Shown here: piece by piece, positions 33,181-41,989 of the stretch | Numbering within the stretch: the first letter of the stretch is position 1 | Layout of the letters: each line of letters begins with the position of its first letter | Origin: Aquibium carbonis | GTDB lineage: Bacteria > Pseudomonadota > Alphaproteobacteria > Rhizobiales > Rhizobiaceae | DNA length: 43,133 nt | Reading direction: 5' to 3' | NCBI RefSeq assembly: GCF_003970795.1 | Contig: NZ_RWKW01000007.1 | Span: 1-43,133 of the forward strand | Notes under the pieces: generated by a model | Told to the model about the DNA's origin: nothing | The model's database searches: none | Seen by the model: only the letters and a program-made list of their open reading frames with translations | Translations under genes and position numbers: made by a program

Positions 33181-33608
33181 TGTTCCAGTCCCCGTTGGTC
33201 TCGTGGAAGGGGCGGTTTTTCTCGTCTTCCGCCGCTCTTCCGATGCTTCACAGGATGCCGGGAAGCCTTGAATCCGTCGTTAAATGGCTTGCTTAACCTG
33301 GAGAAAACAAAACTAAAACAAGAGGTAAAGGCGAGATTTCGTTAAGGATGGAAATGGCCGGATTCCGCGGATTCGACGAAATTTCGTGTCAAATGCAATC
33401 GAGCCGCGAAAACCCTTCGCTAACCACCCGACACGGTCGGGCGATGGCGCGGCCGATCGTCGGGACGAGAAAACGACGATCCGGGCACGAAAATAATCCC
33501 TCGACTTCCGCTGCGGCACTGCTTCCGCGCCCCGGCGCCTTGGATTACGTTGACGTTCGCGTAAGCTTTCGCCGGACGCCCGTCCGGCCAGATGAGGGAG
33601 AGGACATC
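33181..33608. other. Intergenic region
   Basis: These 428 bp separate the divergent SEL1 and DUF2147 genes. An A-rich stretch at 33297-33350 with flanking TTAA sequences is the most promoter-like part. An open frame from 33348 runs into DUF2147 but has no coding features. Confidence 0.5.
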
Positions 33609-33950
33609 ATGAAGCGTATTCTTGGACCGTGCATTGCGGCGCTGGTCTTGTCAGCCGGTGCGGCCTTCGCGGACCCGATCGAGGGAAACTGGAAGACGGC
33701 GTCCGGCGAAACTGCCGTGATCGCGCCCTGCGGCGGCGATTTCTGCATCAAGCTGAAGACCGGCAAGCACGCGGGCAAGCAGATCGGCAAGTTCGGCGTC
33801 AACGGCGCCAATGCCTACAAGGGGACCATCACCGACCCGAGCGAGGACAAGACCTACAGCGGGTCCGGCAAGGTGGCAGGCCGTTCGCTGACGATGAAAG
33901 GCTGCGTGGCGGCCATCTTCTGCCGATCCGAAACCTGGTCGAAACTGTAG
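33609..33950 (+). CDS. DUF2147 periplasmic protein
   Basis: This is a secreted DUF2147-family protein of 113 residues. The signal peptide (1-21) ends AAFA before DPIEGNWKT, the typical mature start of the family (beta-sandwich, lipocalin-like). Four mature cysteines (APCGGDFC, GCVAAIFC) suggest two disulfides; FCRSETWSKL is the standard ending. Function unknown. GGGAGAGG precedes ATG 33609, which begins the signal peptide. Confidence 0.85.
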   Translation: MKRILGPCIAALVLSAGAAFADPIEGNWKTASGETAVIAPCGGDFCIKLKTGKHAGKQIGKFGVNGANAYKGTITDPSEDKTYSGSGKVAGRSLTMKGCVAAIFCRSETWSKL

Positions 33951-33984
33951 AGCCCGACCCGGCCGGCACGGGCCAGGCAAGACA

Positions 33985-34018
33985 AAGCCCGGGCGACGCG
34001 AAGGCATCACCCGGGCTT
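33985..34018. terminator. Probable bidirectional terminator
   Basis: Perfect 9-bp arms AAGCCCGGG/CCCGGGCTT with a 16-base loop lie between the convergent DUF2147 and GST genes. A- and T-rich ends on each side suit both directions. Confidence 0.6.
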
Positions 34019-34043
34019 CCTGAAGCATGGGGCGCGGTGACGA

Positions 34044-34766
34044 TCAGGCGCGCGCCTTCTGTCCGAACAAGATTTTTTGCGCATCCTTGTCGTCGGCGAG
34101 GTTGCGGCGATGCTCCTGGCCGACGGCCATGGCGCGCTCGACGGCGGGCCGCGCCATCACCGTCTCGAACCAGCGCTTCAGGTTCGGGAAATCGTCGATG
34201 TCCTGTCCCTGGTTCTTGTAGGGCTTCACCCAGCCCACGCAGGCCATGTCGGCGATCGAATAGCCACCGGCCAGGAAGTCGCGGTCGGCGAGCCGCCGGT
34301 TCATCACGCCGTAGAGACGGTTCACCTCGTTGGTGTAGCGGTCGATCGCGTAGGGCACCTTCTCCGGCGCGTACTGGCGGAAATGATGCGCCTGGCCGCA
34401 CATCGGCCCGAGGCCGCCCATCTGCCAGAACAGCCATTCGTCGACCGCCACGCGGGCGCGCTCGTCCGCCGGGTAGTACTGGCCGAATTTGCGGCCGAGA
34501 TATTGCAGGATCGCCCCGGACTCGAACACCGAGATCGGCTCGCCGCCCCATTTTCCATCTGAAGACGGGCCTTCCGGGTCGACGATCGCCGGCATGCGGT
34601 TGTTGGGCGCGATCGCCAGGAACGAGGGCTCGAACTGCTCGCCCTTGCCGATGTTGACGTATTTCACCTCGTAGGGAACGCCGAGTTCCTCCAGCATGAT
34701 GGTGATCTTCCAGCCGTTCGGCGTCGGCCAGTAGTAGAGATCGATCGGCGTGGTCTGGGTGGCCAT
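34044..34766 (-). CDS. Glutathione S-transferase family protein, YfcG-like (Nu class)
   Basis: This 240-residue thioredoxin-fold plus helical-domain GST resembles E. coli YfcG, a disulfide-bond reductase. The start PIDLYYWPTPNGWKITIMLEE keeps T15 and N17, matching the YfcG active-site Thr and Asn. APNNRMPAIVDPEG is the cis-proline loop, and SVFESGAILQYLG the glutathione gamma-Glu site. WLFWQMGGLGPMCGQAHHF and YSIADMACVGWV belong to the helical domain. ATG 34766 has GGAGGG close upstream. It stands alone; a redox-protective role is likely from homology. Confidence 0.92.
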   Translation of the reverse strand: MATQTTPIDLYYWPTPNGWKITIMLEELGVPYEVKYVNIGKGEQFEPSFLAIAPNNRMPAIVDPEGPSSDGKWGGEPISVFESGAILQYLGRKFGQYYPADERARVAVDEWLFWQMGGLGPMCGQAHHFRQYAPEKVPYAIDRYTNEVNRLYGVMNRRLADRDFLAGGYSIADMACVGWVKPYKNQGQDIDDFPNLKRWFETVMARPAVERAMAVGQEHRRNLADDKDAQKILFGQKARA

Positions 34767-34936
34767 GCATCCCTCCGTTGTTGGATTCGGCGCCAAGAAA
34801 GGCGTTCGCGTTCGCGAAGGCAAGGCCGCTCGACTGGTCCAGCAGTCATCTTAACGTGTTTGAACGCCACATGAACGGCCTCCTCAGAGGCGGTTCAGCC
34901 CGGCCATGCGAAAACGCCAGCATGGAGGGACAGACC

Positions 34937-35104
34937 ATGCCAGCACGACGCCTCGCGATCGCCAGCCTGACCGTTCTCGCCGCCGGCGCGGCGGTGACCG
35001 TTTTGGTGGCCGAAACCAGCCGTCGCGCCGAATCCTGGGAGATCGGGCTCTACATTCCCTGTGTCTTCGAAGAGGGCCTGGTCTGCCGCCCGCCGAGGCA
35101 CTGA
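34937..35104 (+). CDS. Small membrane-anchored or secreted protein with a Cys pair
   Basis: This 55-residue protein begins with a basic stretch and a hydrophobic helix (LAIASLTVLAAGAAVTVLVA) ending near AETS. A short tail with two cysteines (IGLYIPCVFEEGLVC) follows. It is either a signal peptide with a 30-residue mature peptide or a membrane anchor. GGAGGG sits before ATG 34937. Its stop shares a base with the next ATG, so it is coupled to the following small protein. No family was recognised. Confidence 0.6.
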   Translation: MPARRLAIASLTVLAAGAAVTVLVAETSRRAESWEIGLYIPCVFEEGLVCRPPRH

Positions 35105-35361
35105 TGCCCGCCAACGAGACCGGCCGCCGGAGCGGCAAGACGATCAGGACGATGCTGATGACTGCCCTTCCCTTTCCCCTTCAAGCCCATGCGCTCGGCG
35201 CCGCGCTCGCCCGCATCGCGCTCGTCCTGCTGATCCTCTCGGCCCCCATGCTGGCGCTGGCCGGCAACGGCTCGGGAGGCGGCAATTTCGTGGGCACCGA
35301 GATCCAGCGGTCGAACGGGGCCGGCCTGGTCATCATGTTCGGCCTTCAGCGCGCGCGATAA
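35104..35361 (+). CDS. Small secreted glycine-rich protein, coupled to the preceding gene
   Basis: This 85-residue protein starts in a TGATG overlap with the gene before it. A hydrophobic stretch (ALARIALVLLILSAPMLALAG, about 33-53) ends at an ALA-type cleavage site. The mature part is short and glycine-rich: GNGSGGGNFVGTEIQRSNGAGLVIMFG. An internal ATG at codon 17 or 19 is an alternative start. No family was recognised. The tandem with the preceding gene suggests a co-expressed pair of envelope peptides. Confidence 0.5.
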   Translation: MPANETGRRSGKTIRTMLMTALPFPLQAHALGAALARIALVLLILSAPMLALAGNGSGGGNFVGTEIQRSNGAGLVIMFGLQRAR

Positions 35362-35421
35362 TCCACGACGAGCCTGCATGGTCCCCCTCGCACTGTCATG
35401 ATCGTGCCCCTATAATGGGAC

Positions 35422-36921
35422 ATGGAAAAGCGAATCTATCCTCGACCCATCGAAACGATCGACCGTCCGGAGCCCTTTGCCCGCCAGAGCTTCACCACGG
35501 CGGAAGAAGCCGTGGCGGCGCTGAAGTCGCTCTACGACCGCAACACCACCTTCCTGCGCGAGGCCTTCAACGGGCTGTCGGGTTCCGGCGCGCCGGACAG
35601 ACGGTTCCGCGCCTATTACCCCGAGGTCGGCGTCACCGTGGCGAGCTACGATTCGGTCGACACACGGCTGGCCTACGGACACATGCCGTCGCCGGGCCAG
35701 TATGCCACCACCATCACCCGGCCGGATCTCTTCGAGAGCTACCTCGTCGAGCAGTTCAGGCACATCATCCGCAATCACGGGGTTCCGATCACGGTGGGCG
35801 AATCCGAAACGCCGATCCCGGTCCACTTCGCATTCCTGGAAGGAACCCATGTCGAGGCCTCGGTCGCCGACCGCATCAAGCGGCCGCTGCGCGACATCTT
35901 CGACGTGCCGGACCTGAACGGCACCGACGATCACATCGCCAACGGCACCTACGAGCCGGCGCCCGGCGAGCCGACGCCGCTGGCGCCATTCACCGCCCAG
36001 CGGATCGACTACTCACTGCACCGGCTGTCCCACTACACCGCCACGAGCCCGTCGCACTTCCAGAACTTCGTCCTGTTCACCAACTACCAGTTCTACATCG
36101 ACGAGTTCGCGGCGCTGGCGCGCGCGATGATGGCGCGCGGCGGCGAAGGCTATGCCAGCTTCGTGGAGCCGGGCAACATCGTCACCCTGCCGGGCGAGCC
36201 CGACGAGAACCCGGTCGCCATCGCCCGCATGCCGCAGATGCCGGCCTATCACCTCACCCGCCCCGACCATGGCGGCATCACCATGGTCAACATCGGCGTC
36301 GGCCCGTCCAACGCCAAGACCATCACCGATCACATCGCGGTGCTGCGGCCGCACGCCTGGCTGATGCTCGGCCATTGCGCGGGCCTGCGCAACACCCAGG
36401 CGCTGGGCGACTACGTTCTGGCGCATGCCTATGTGCGCGAGGACCACGTGCTCGACGACGACCTGCCGGTCTGGGTGCCGATCCCGGCGCTGGCGGAGGT
36501 GCAGGTGGCCCTTCAGGAAGCGGTTGCCGAGGTGACCGGCCTGTCCGGCTACGACCTGAAGCGCATCATGCGCACCGGAACGGTGGCCACCATCGACAAC
36601 CGCAACTGGGAACTGCGCGACCAGCGCGGGCCGGTGCAGAGGCTGTCGCAGTCGCGCGCCATCGCGCTCGACATGGAATCGGCCACCATCGCGGCCAACG
36701 GCTTCCGCTTCCGCGTGCCCTACGGCACGCTGCTGTGCGTTTCCGACAAGCCCCTGCACGGGGAACTGAAGCTGCCCGGCATGGCGACCGATTTCTACAA
36801 GCGCCAGGTCGCCCAGCATCTCATCATCGGCATGAAGGCGCTGGAGCGGCTGGCCGCCATGCCGGTCGAGCGGCTGCATTCGCGCAAGCTGCGCAGCTTC
36901 TCGGAGACGGCGTTCCAGTAG
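35422..36921 (+). CDS. amn: AMP nucleosidase
   Basis: This enzyme hydrolyses AMP to adenine and ribose 5-phosphate and helps control adenylate pools. The 499-residue length matches Amn. The N-terminal regulatory AMP-nucleosidase domain (about 1-190) includes FRAYYPEVGVTV and SYDSVDTRLAYGHMPSPGQY. The C-terminal nucleoside-phosphorylase-fold domain has VNIGVGPSNAKTITDHIAVLRPHAWLMLGHCAGL and the late SRAIALDMESATIAANG, with the ribose-binding ME pair. It stands alone 60 bp after the small-protein pair. Confidence 0.96.
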   Translation: MEKRIYPRPIETIDRPEPFARQSFTTAEEAVAALKSLYDRNTTFLREAFNGLSGSGAPDRRFRAYYPEVGVTVASYDSVDTRLAYGHMPSPGQYATTITRPDLFESYLVEQFRHIIRNHGVPITVGESETPIPVHFAFLEGTHVEASVADRIKRPLRDIFDVPDLNGTDDHIANGTYEPAPGEPTPLAPFTAQRIDYSLHRLSHYTATSPSHFQNFVLFTNYQFYIDEFAALARAMMARGGEGYASFVEPGNIVTLPGEPDENPVAIARMPQMPAYHLTRPDHGGITMVNIGVGPSNAKTITDHIAVLRPHAWLMLGHCAGLRNTQALGDYVLAHAYVREDHVLDDDLPVWVPIPALAEVQVALQEAVAEVTGLSGYDLKRIMRTGTVATIDNRNWELRDQRGPVQRLSQSRAIALDMESATIAANGFRFRVPYGTLLCVSDKPLHGELKLPGMATDFYKRQVAQHLIIGMKALERLAAMPVERLHSRKLRSFSETAFQ

Positions 36922-36963
36922 CGGGTTCTTGAAACCGACATGATTTGGAGGCACCGCTGCGCG

Positions 36964-37965
36964 ATGCCTCCGTCTCCCGATCGTGCCATGGCCAACCTGG
37001 CGAAAACCCTCGCGCTGCTCGTCACGCTTGCGATCTCGCTGCCGCTGGTGGCCGGCTTCCTCGGCTGGATGCACCCGGCGCTGGACTCGTTCTCGCATTT
37101 CCGCACGCATCTGGCGGTGCTGCTCGGGCTGGCCGCGCTGCTGCTGGTGGCGACGCGGCAATGGCTGCATGGGGCGGCCGGGCTGATGCTCGCCGCCGGC
37201 GCTTTTTCCACCACGCTCGGCGCCATGCCCGGGCAGGCCTTCGCCCATTCCGACGCGACCGCCATCGAGGCGCCGCGCTACCGCTTGCTGCACCTCAACC
37301 TGGGCGCGTCCCGGCCGGCGCAAGTCCTGTCGCTGATCGGGCGCACACGTCCGGACGTGGTCACGCTGAACGAGACGTATCCCGCCTGGCGGCAGAGCCT
37401 CGAAGCGATCTCGGCGGCCTACCCCCATCGGCTCGCCTGCCCCGACCCGCGGTCGATGGGCAGCGTGCTGATCCTGTCGCGGCGGCCGTTCCTCGACCAT
37501 GGTTCCTGCGGGCTGGACGGGCGTTTCGGCCTCGTGACGGTCGATTTCGGCGGCCATCCGGTCGAGGTCGCCAGCCTGCACCTTCTGTGGCCCTGGCCCT
37601 TTTCCCAGCCCGACCAGGTGCGAACGCTGGCGCCGGCGCTGGCCGAACTCGGCGACAAGGCGCTGCTGGCCGGCGACTTCAACGCGGCCGAGTGGAGCGC
37701 AACGGTGCGCCGGATTGCCGATGCAGGCGGGTTTACGGCTGCGCCGCGGCTTGGCCCGACCTGGCTCGTCTACTCGGCGCCCGACGCGCTGCGGCGCTGG
37801 ATCGGCCTGCCGATCGACCATGTGCTCGCCAAGCCGGGCGTGGTGCTGCTCGACGCCCGCCGCCTCGACGGCGTCGGCTCCGACCATCTGCCGGTGCTCG
37901 TCGACTTCATGCTGAAGCCGGAGCGGCCCCCCGCGCGGCAGACCTTCGCGGTCGCCGCGCGGTAG
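36964..37965 (+). CDS. Membrane-anchored endonuclease/exonuclease/phosphatase-family protein
   Basis: This 333-residue protein has three N-terminal TM helices (about 12-100) followed by an EEP-fold domain. The metal and catalytic motifs are present: LLHLNLG (Asn), VVTLNETYP (Glu), VASLHLLWP (His), LLAGDFNAAEW (Asp/Asn) and the C-terminal GSDHLPVLVDF (Asp/His). It is probably a phosphodiesterase or phosphatase acting on the periplasmic side; the substrate is not clear. GGAGG at 36947-36951 supports ATG 36964; ATG 36940 and 36988 are alternatives. It follows amn by about 40 bp and may be co-transcribed. Confidence 0.88.
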   Translation: MPPSPDRAMANLAKTLALLVTLAISLPLVAGFLGWMHPALDSFSHFRTHLAVLLGLAALLLVATRQWLHGAAGLMLAAGAFSTTLGAMPGQAFAHSDATAIEAPRYRLLHLNLGASRPAQVLSLIGRTRPDVVTLNETYPAWRQSLEAISAAYPHRLACPDPRSMGSVLILSRRPFLDHGSCGLDGRFGLVTVDFGGHPVEVASLHLLWPWPFSQPDQVRTLAPALAELGDKALLAGDFNAAEWSATVRRIADAGGFTAAPRLGPTWLVYSAPDALRRWIGLPIDHVLAKPGVVLLDARRLDGVGSDHLPVLVDFMLKPERPPARQTFAVAAR

Positions 37966-37981
37966 GCGCGCTGCGCCGTCG

Positions 37982-39154
37982 TCAGCTCTGCGGGCTCAGG
38001 CGCAGGACTTCGCCGTCGCCATGCTCGGTCAGCACCCAGAGATCGCCGTCCGGGCCGATCTTCACGTCGCGAATCCGCCGCCCGATCTCGATCAGTTCCT
38101 CGTTGACCACCTGACCGTCCTGAAGCGTCACCCGAACGACGCCCTCGCCGCGAAGGCCGCCGATCAGCATGTCGCCCGTCCAGTCGCCGAAACTGGAGCC
38201 GTCGGCCACGAAGGTGAGGCCGGAAGGCGCCAGCGTGTCCTCGAAGATGTGAACCGGCGAGATCTTTCCTTCCATCGCCGTGCCGACGCCGAGCGGCGCC
38301 CCGGAGTAATCTTCGCCGCCGGTGATGAACGGCCAGCCGTAATTGTTGCCGGCGATGATCAGATTGATCTCGTCACCGCCCTGAGGCCCGTGGTCGGCGG
38401 CCCAGACCTCGTTCGTCGTGGGATGGACGCCCAGTGCCTGGATGTTGCGGCTTCCCATCGAGAAGATATAGCGATCAGGCTCTCCTTCCTCAGCGGTGAA
38501 CTGCGGATTGTCGTCGGGAACGTCGCCGGTGTCGGTCATGCGCAGCACGGAGCCAGCCTGGTCGGCGGCGTCCTGCGCCCGCTCGAGATTCCGGCGCTCG
38601 CCGATGCTGAGATACAAATGGCTGGTCGCCGGATCGAAGGCCATGCGTCCGCCGAAATGCAGGCCGCTCGAATCCTGGTCGTCTTCCTTCATGACGAAGA
38701 TGTCCTCGACGTCGTCGAATCGAATGTCGCCGTCCTCGTCGACCACGCGCCCGCGCACCACCACGACCGCCGCCCCGCGCTCGGTCTCGCGCGAGTAGCT
38801 GACATAGGCGTAGCGGTTTTCGTCGAATTCGGGATGAAGGACGACGTCGAACAGGCCGGCCTGGCTTCGCCCGGTCTCGCCATCGTAGCGGAAGAGGTCC
38901 GGCGCCTCCCAGATGGCCTCCGAGACGCCACCCTCGCGCGAACCGACGCGGAGGGTGCCGGCGTTGCGCTCGGTGACCAGAAAGCGGTCATCGGAAATGA
39001 AGGCGAACCCCCAGGGATGGTCGAGACCTTCGGCCACGGTCTCCACCGACAGGGAATAATGCTCGGTGGAGACCGGGTCGTACTCGGCCAGCGCGGGCGA
39101 TGCCAAAACCAGCGCGAGGGGGGAAACGAGGGCAAGGCGTATCGGGAACGTCAT
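37982..39154 (-). CDS. Secreted PQQ-dependent sugar dehydrogenase family protein
   Basis: This is a soluble aldose sugar dehydrogenase (GSDH/YliI-like) of 390 residues with a signal peptide (1-23, ending ALA). The six-bladed propeller is recognisable from VAEGLDHPWGFAFISDDRFLVTER, AGLFDVVLHPEFDENRYAYVSY, GSRNIQALGVHP, VWAADHGPQGGDEINLI, and NNYGWPFITGGEDYSG. The histidine of DHPWG and the arginine/asparagine of GSRNIQ are the usual active-site and PQQ-contact positions. One difference from close relatives is an acidic insertion (DEDGDIRFDDVEDIFVMKEDDQD). AGGAG precedes ATG 39154. It probably oxidises aldoses in the periplasm. Confidence 0.9.
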   Translation of the reverse strand: MTFPIRLALVSPLALVLASPALAEYDPVSTEHYSLSVETVAEGLDHPWGFAFISDDRFLVTERNAGTLRVGSREGGVSEAIWEAPDLFRYDGETGRSQAGLFDVVLHPEFDENRYAYVSYSRETERGAAVVVVRGRVVDEDGDIRFDDVEDIFVMKEDDQDSSGLHFGGRMAFDPATSHLYLSIGERRNLERAQDAADQAGSVLRMTDTGDVPDDNPQFTAEEGEPDRYIFSMGSRNIQALGVHPTTNEVWAADHGPQGGDEINLIIAGNNYGWPFITGGEDYSGAPLGVGTAMEGKISPVHIFEDTLAPSGLTFVADGSSFGDWTGDMLIGGLRGEGVVRVTLQDGQVVNEELIEIGRRIRDVKIGPDGDLWVLTEHGDGEVLRLSPQS

Positions 39155-39337
39155 GGGTTTCTCCTGACAGGTTGGTTGCTGTACCCCAGCCCAACCGCGT
39201 CCCGGCCACGATGTTCCGAAATTCCCGAGGGATCCCGGACGCGCCATCTTCTCCCCACGAACGAGCCATGAAGACGCCACGCCGAAGGGTTTTTCGTCCG
39301 CCGGAGCCGGGTCCCTGACGAGACGGAGCCCGTCACC

Positions 39338-41053
39338 TCACATGTTCGGGTAGACCGGTCCTTCGCCGCCTTGGGGCGGCACCCAGTTGATGTTCTGGTT
39401 CGGGTCCTTGATGTCGCAGGTCTTGCAGTGCACGCAGTTCTGCGCGTTGATGACGAAGCGGGCCTCGGGATTGCTGTGCGAGACCTCGCCACCCTTGGCC
39501 GATGCGCCGGGGCCGCCCGCCAGCGCATTGCCGTCGGCATCCACCCATTCGTAGACCCCGGCCGGACAATAGCGCGTCGAGGGTCCGGAATAGACGCCGT
39601 ATTCCGACGCCTTCTGCAACGCCGGATCCTTGACCTGCAGGTGGACCGGCTGGTTCTCCTCGTGATTGGTGTTCGACAGGAACACCGACGACAGGCGGTC
39701 GAAGGTCAGGACGCCGTCCGGCTTGGGATAATCGATGCGCTTGTGGCGCGCGGCCGGCTCGAGCGAGGCTGCGTCCGTCTTGCCATGCTTCATCGTGCCG
39801 AAGACCGAAAAGCCGAGGAGCGAGTTCATCCACATGTCGAGGCCGCCGAGCCCGACGCCGAGCCAGAGGCCGAGCTTCGACCAGAGCGGCTTGACGTTGC
39901 GAACCGTCTTCAGGTCCTTGCCGATCTCGGAATCGCGCCAGGCCGCCTCGTAGCCGGAAATCTCGTCGGCCGAGCGGCCTGCCGCGATCGCCTCGGCGAC
40001 GTGCTCGGCCGCCATCATGCCCGACAGCACGGCGTTGTGGGAACCCTTGATGCGCGGCACGTTGACGAAGCCCGCCGAGCAGCCGATCAGCGCGCCGCCC
40101 GGGAAGGTGAGCTTCGGCACCGACTGCCAGCCGCCCTCGGTGATGGCGCGCGCGCCGTAGGAGAGCCGCTTGCCGCCCTCGAAGGTGTCCCTGATCGTCG
40201 GATGCGTCTTGAACCGCTGGAATTCCTCGAAGGGCGAGACGTAGGGGTTCTTGTAGTTCAGGTGGACGACGAAGCCGACCGCGACCTGGTTGTCCTCCAG
40301 ATGGTAGAGGAAGGAGCCGCCGCCGGTGGCGTTGTCGAGCGGCCAGCCGAAGGAGTGCTGCACGAGGCCTGGCCTGTGCTTCTCGGGCGCCACCTGCCAC
40401 AGTTCCTTGAGGCCGATGCCGAACTTCTGCGGTTCGCGCCCGTCGGACAGGCCGAACCTGGCGATCAGCTGCTTGGCGAGCGAGCCGCGCACGCCCTCGC
40501 CGATCAGCGTGTACTTGCCCATCAGCGCCATGCCTGGCGCGTAGCCCGGCCCGCGGCTGCCGTCGCGCTCGACGCCCATGTCGCCGGTGACGACACCCGT
40601 CACCGCGCCCTTGTCGTCAAAGAGCAGTTCGGCCGCCGCGAAGCCGGGATAGATCTCGACGCCCAGCGCCTCGGCGTGGCCGGCCAGCCAGCGGCAGACA
40701 TTGCCGAGCGAAACGATGTAGTTGCCGTGATTGTTCATCAGCGGCGGCATCAGCATGTTGGGCAGGCGCACCGAGCCTGCCGGCCCGAGCACCAGGAAAT
40801 GATCGTCGGTGACGGGCGTCTTGAACGGATGGTCGCTTTCCGAGCGCCAGTCGGGCAGCAGCTTGTCGACACCGACCGGATCGACCACCGCACCCGACAG
40901 GATGTGCGCGCCGACCTCCGCGCCCTTCTCGAGCACGACGACGGAAAGCTCGGGGTTCACCTGCTTCAGGCGGATCGCCGCGGCAAGCCCCGCCGGGCCC
41001 GCGCCGACGATCACCACGTCGAATTCCATGCTCTCGCGTTCAACTTCGCTCAT
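39338..41053 (-). CDS. Electron-transfer flavoprotein:ubiquinone oxidoreductase (ETF-QO)
   Basis: ETF-QO moves electrons from reduced ETF to membrane ubiquinone, serving acyl-CoA dehydrogenases such as LiuA. The 571 residues show the FAD site VIVGAGPAGLAAAIRL (14-29), the GAHILSGAVVDP segment, the TLIGEGVRGSLAKQL and GWPLDNATGGGSFLYH regions, and a C-terminal 4Fe-4S cluster domain with CPAGVYEW and CVHCKTCDIKDPNQNINWVPP. ATG 41053 with GGAGG upstream is preferred to an upstream in-frame start at 41155. A palindrome at 41200-41215 lies in its upstream region. Confidence 0.95.
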   Translation of the reverse strand: MSEVERESMEFDVVIVGAGPAGLAAAIRLKQVNPELSVVVLEKGAEVGAHILSGAVVDPVGVDKLLPDWRSESDHPFKTPVTDDHFLVLGPAGSVRLPNMLMPPLMNNHGNYIVSLGNVCRWLAGHAEALGVEIYPGFAAAELLFDDKGAVTGVVTGDMGVERDGSRGPGYAPGMALMGKYTLIGEGVRGSLAKQLIARFGLSDGREPQKFGIGLKELWQVAPEKHRPGLVQHSFGWPLDNATGGGSFLYHLEDNQVAVGFVVHLNYKNPYVSPFEEFQRFKTHPTIRDTFEGGKRLSYGARAITEGGWQSVPKLTFPGGALIGCSAGFVNVPRIKGSHNAVLSGMMAAEHVAEAIAAGRSADEISGYEAAWRDSEIGKDLKTVRNVKPLWSKLGLWLGVGLGGLDMWMNSLLGFSVFGTMKHGKTDAASLEPAARHKRIDYPKPDGVLTFDRLSSVFLSNTNHEENQPVHLQVKDPALQKASEYGVYSGPSTRYCPAGVYEWVDADGNALAGGPGASAKGGEVSHSNPEARFVINAQNCVHCKTCDIKDPNQNINWVPPQGGEGPVYPNM

Positions 41054-41199
41054 CGTCGTCCTCCAGCTTTCCGGCCGTCGCCGGATGGCATCTGTCTTCG
41101 GCGGTCTTACTGCAACGGTTGCGGATTGCGATAGCACAGGTGTCGCAAGCGTCAAATTTCAGCCGGTTGGCCGCCCCGGCAGAGGGTAAATTACTTACC

Positions 41200-41215
41200 T
41201 TGACGTAAACGTCAA
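41200..41215. promoter_or_regulatory. TTGACGT-AA-ACGTCAA palindrome, LiuR-like operator
   Basis: Perfect 7-bp arms with a 2-bp spacer resemble the operators described for MerR-family LiuR regulators of leucine/isovalerate catabolism in proteobacteria (from memory). It lies about 150 bp upstream of ETF-QO and 90 bp before the divergent secreted-protein gene. Confidence 0.6.
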
Positions 41216-41304
41216 TGCGACATTGCATTCCTCCCCTTTCCCGAAAACGCCGGTTGCGGGAATTTCCCGCTGCTTCATACTCACGGGAAAGGAGGATCAC
41301 CGCG

Positions 41305-41958
41305 ATGTGGTTCCCCCAGGCTGGGCTGGCGGCAAGGCTGGGCGCAATCGCGATCGCCATGGCGGCGTCTTCGCCGCTCGGCCAGGCTGCCGAGAACACA
41401 TCAGGCGGCAGGACCGCGGCGGCGGTGCGAACCGACGACGGCCAGTGGCAGGCCGGCGCCTACGCCTTTTCCGACGAACTCGGCGGGTTCAGCATCCTGT
41501 CGGCCTCCGGGCGCGGCACGCGCGGCGATCCGATCGTGCTGGTGCAGGCGTTCCACTCCGCCAGCCCGGTGACGCTGACGATCCGCGCCATCGGTCCGGT
41601 CCGGGCCTTTGCCCATGAAGAGGGCGTGGCCAACGGCTTCATCCGCATGGTGGTGGTCGCCGTCAATCGCAGCGGCCTCGCCTGGACCGAGTTCGAATTC
41701 GAGCTGCAGGAAGTGCTCGGCACGCCCAGCGGCTACAGCGACGGGCTGTCGTTCGACCAGCGCCGCCGCGACGGCGACAGCATCGTGTCCGATGCCTTCG
41801 CCCGTTTCGACCGCGCCTTCGAGCCCCATGACCGGCTGCGCTTCGAAGACGGCTTCGTCGATCCGGGCAAACAGGCCCGCTTCGAGTTCCTGATTTCCGA
41901 CTTCACGCCGGTCGCCGAGTTCTACCTCGTTCAGGACCCGCGCATCCCCGCTTCGTGA
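41305..41958 (+). CDS. Secreted hypothetical protein
   Basis: This is a 217-residue exported protein of unknown family. The signal peptide is unusual in starting MWFPQ, and ends near GQAAE. The mature chain is beta-rich: WQAGAYAFSDELGGFSILSASG, VTLTIRAIGPV, TEFEFELQE, HDRLRFEDGFVDPGKQARFEFLISDF. This is an immunoglobulin- or lectin-like pattern without cysteines. AAAGGAGG lies about 9 bases before ATG 41305. It shares a divergent region with ETF-QO. Nothing in the sequence gives its function. Confidence 0.78.
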   Translation: MWFPQAGLAARLGAIAIAMAASSPLGQAAENTSGGRTAAAVRTDDGQWQAGAYAFSDELGGFSILSASGRGTRGDPIVLVQAFHSASPVTLTIRAIGPVRAFAHEEGVANGFIRMVVVAVNRSGLAWTEFEFELQEVLGTPSGYSDGLSFDQRRRDGDSIVSDAFARFDRAFEPHDRLRFEDGFVDPGKQARFEFLISDFTPVAEFYLVQDPRIPAS

Positions 41959-41989
41959 GGGCGCGGTGCCCGCCGTTTCGGCCGCCGGT

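Noticed and set aside
33280-33296. CtrA-like TTAA...TTAA pair
   Set aside because: The spacer is 9 bp instead of the 7 bp required by the CtrA consensus.
39371-41134. Plus-strand frame of 587 codons antisense to ETF-QO
   Set aside because: Shadow of a well-identified gene.
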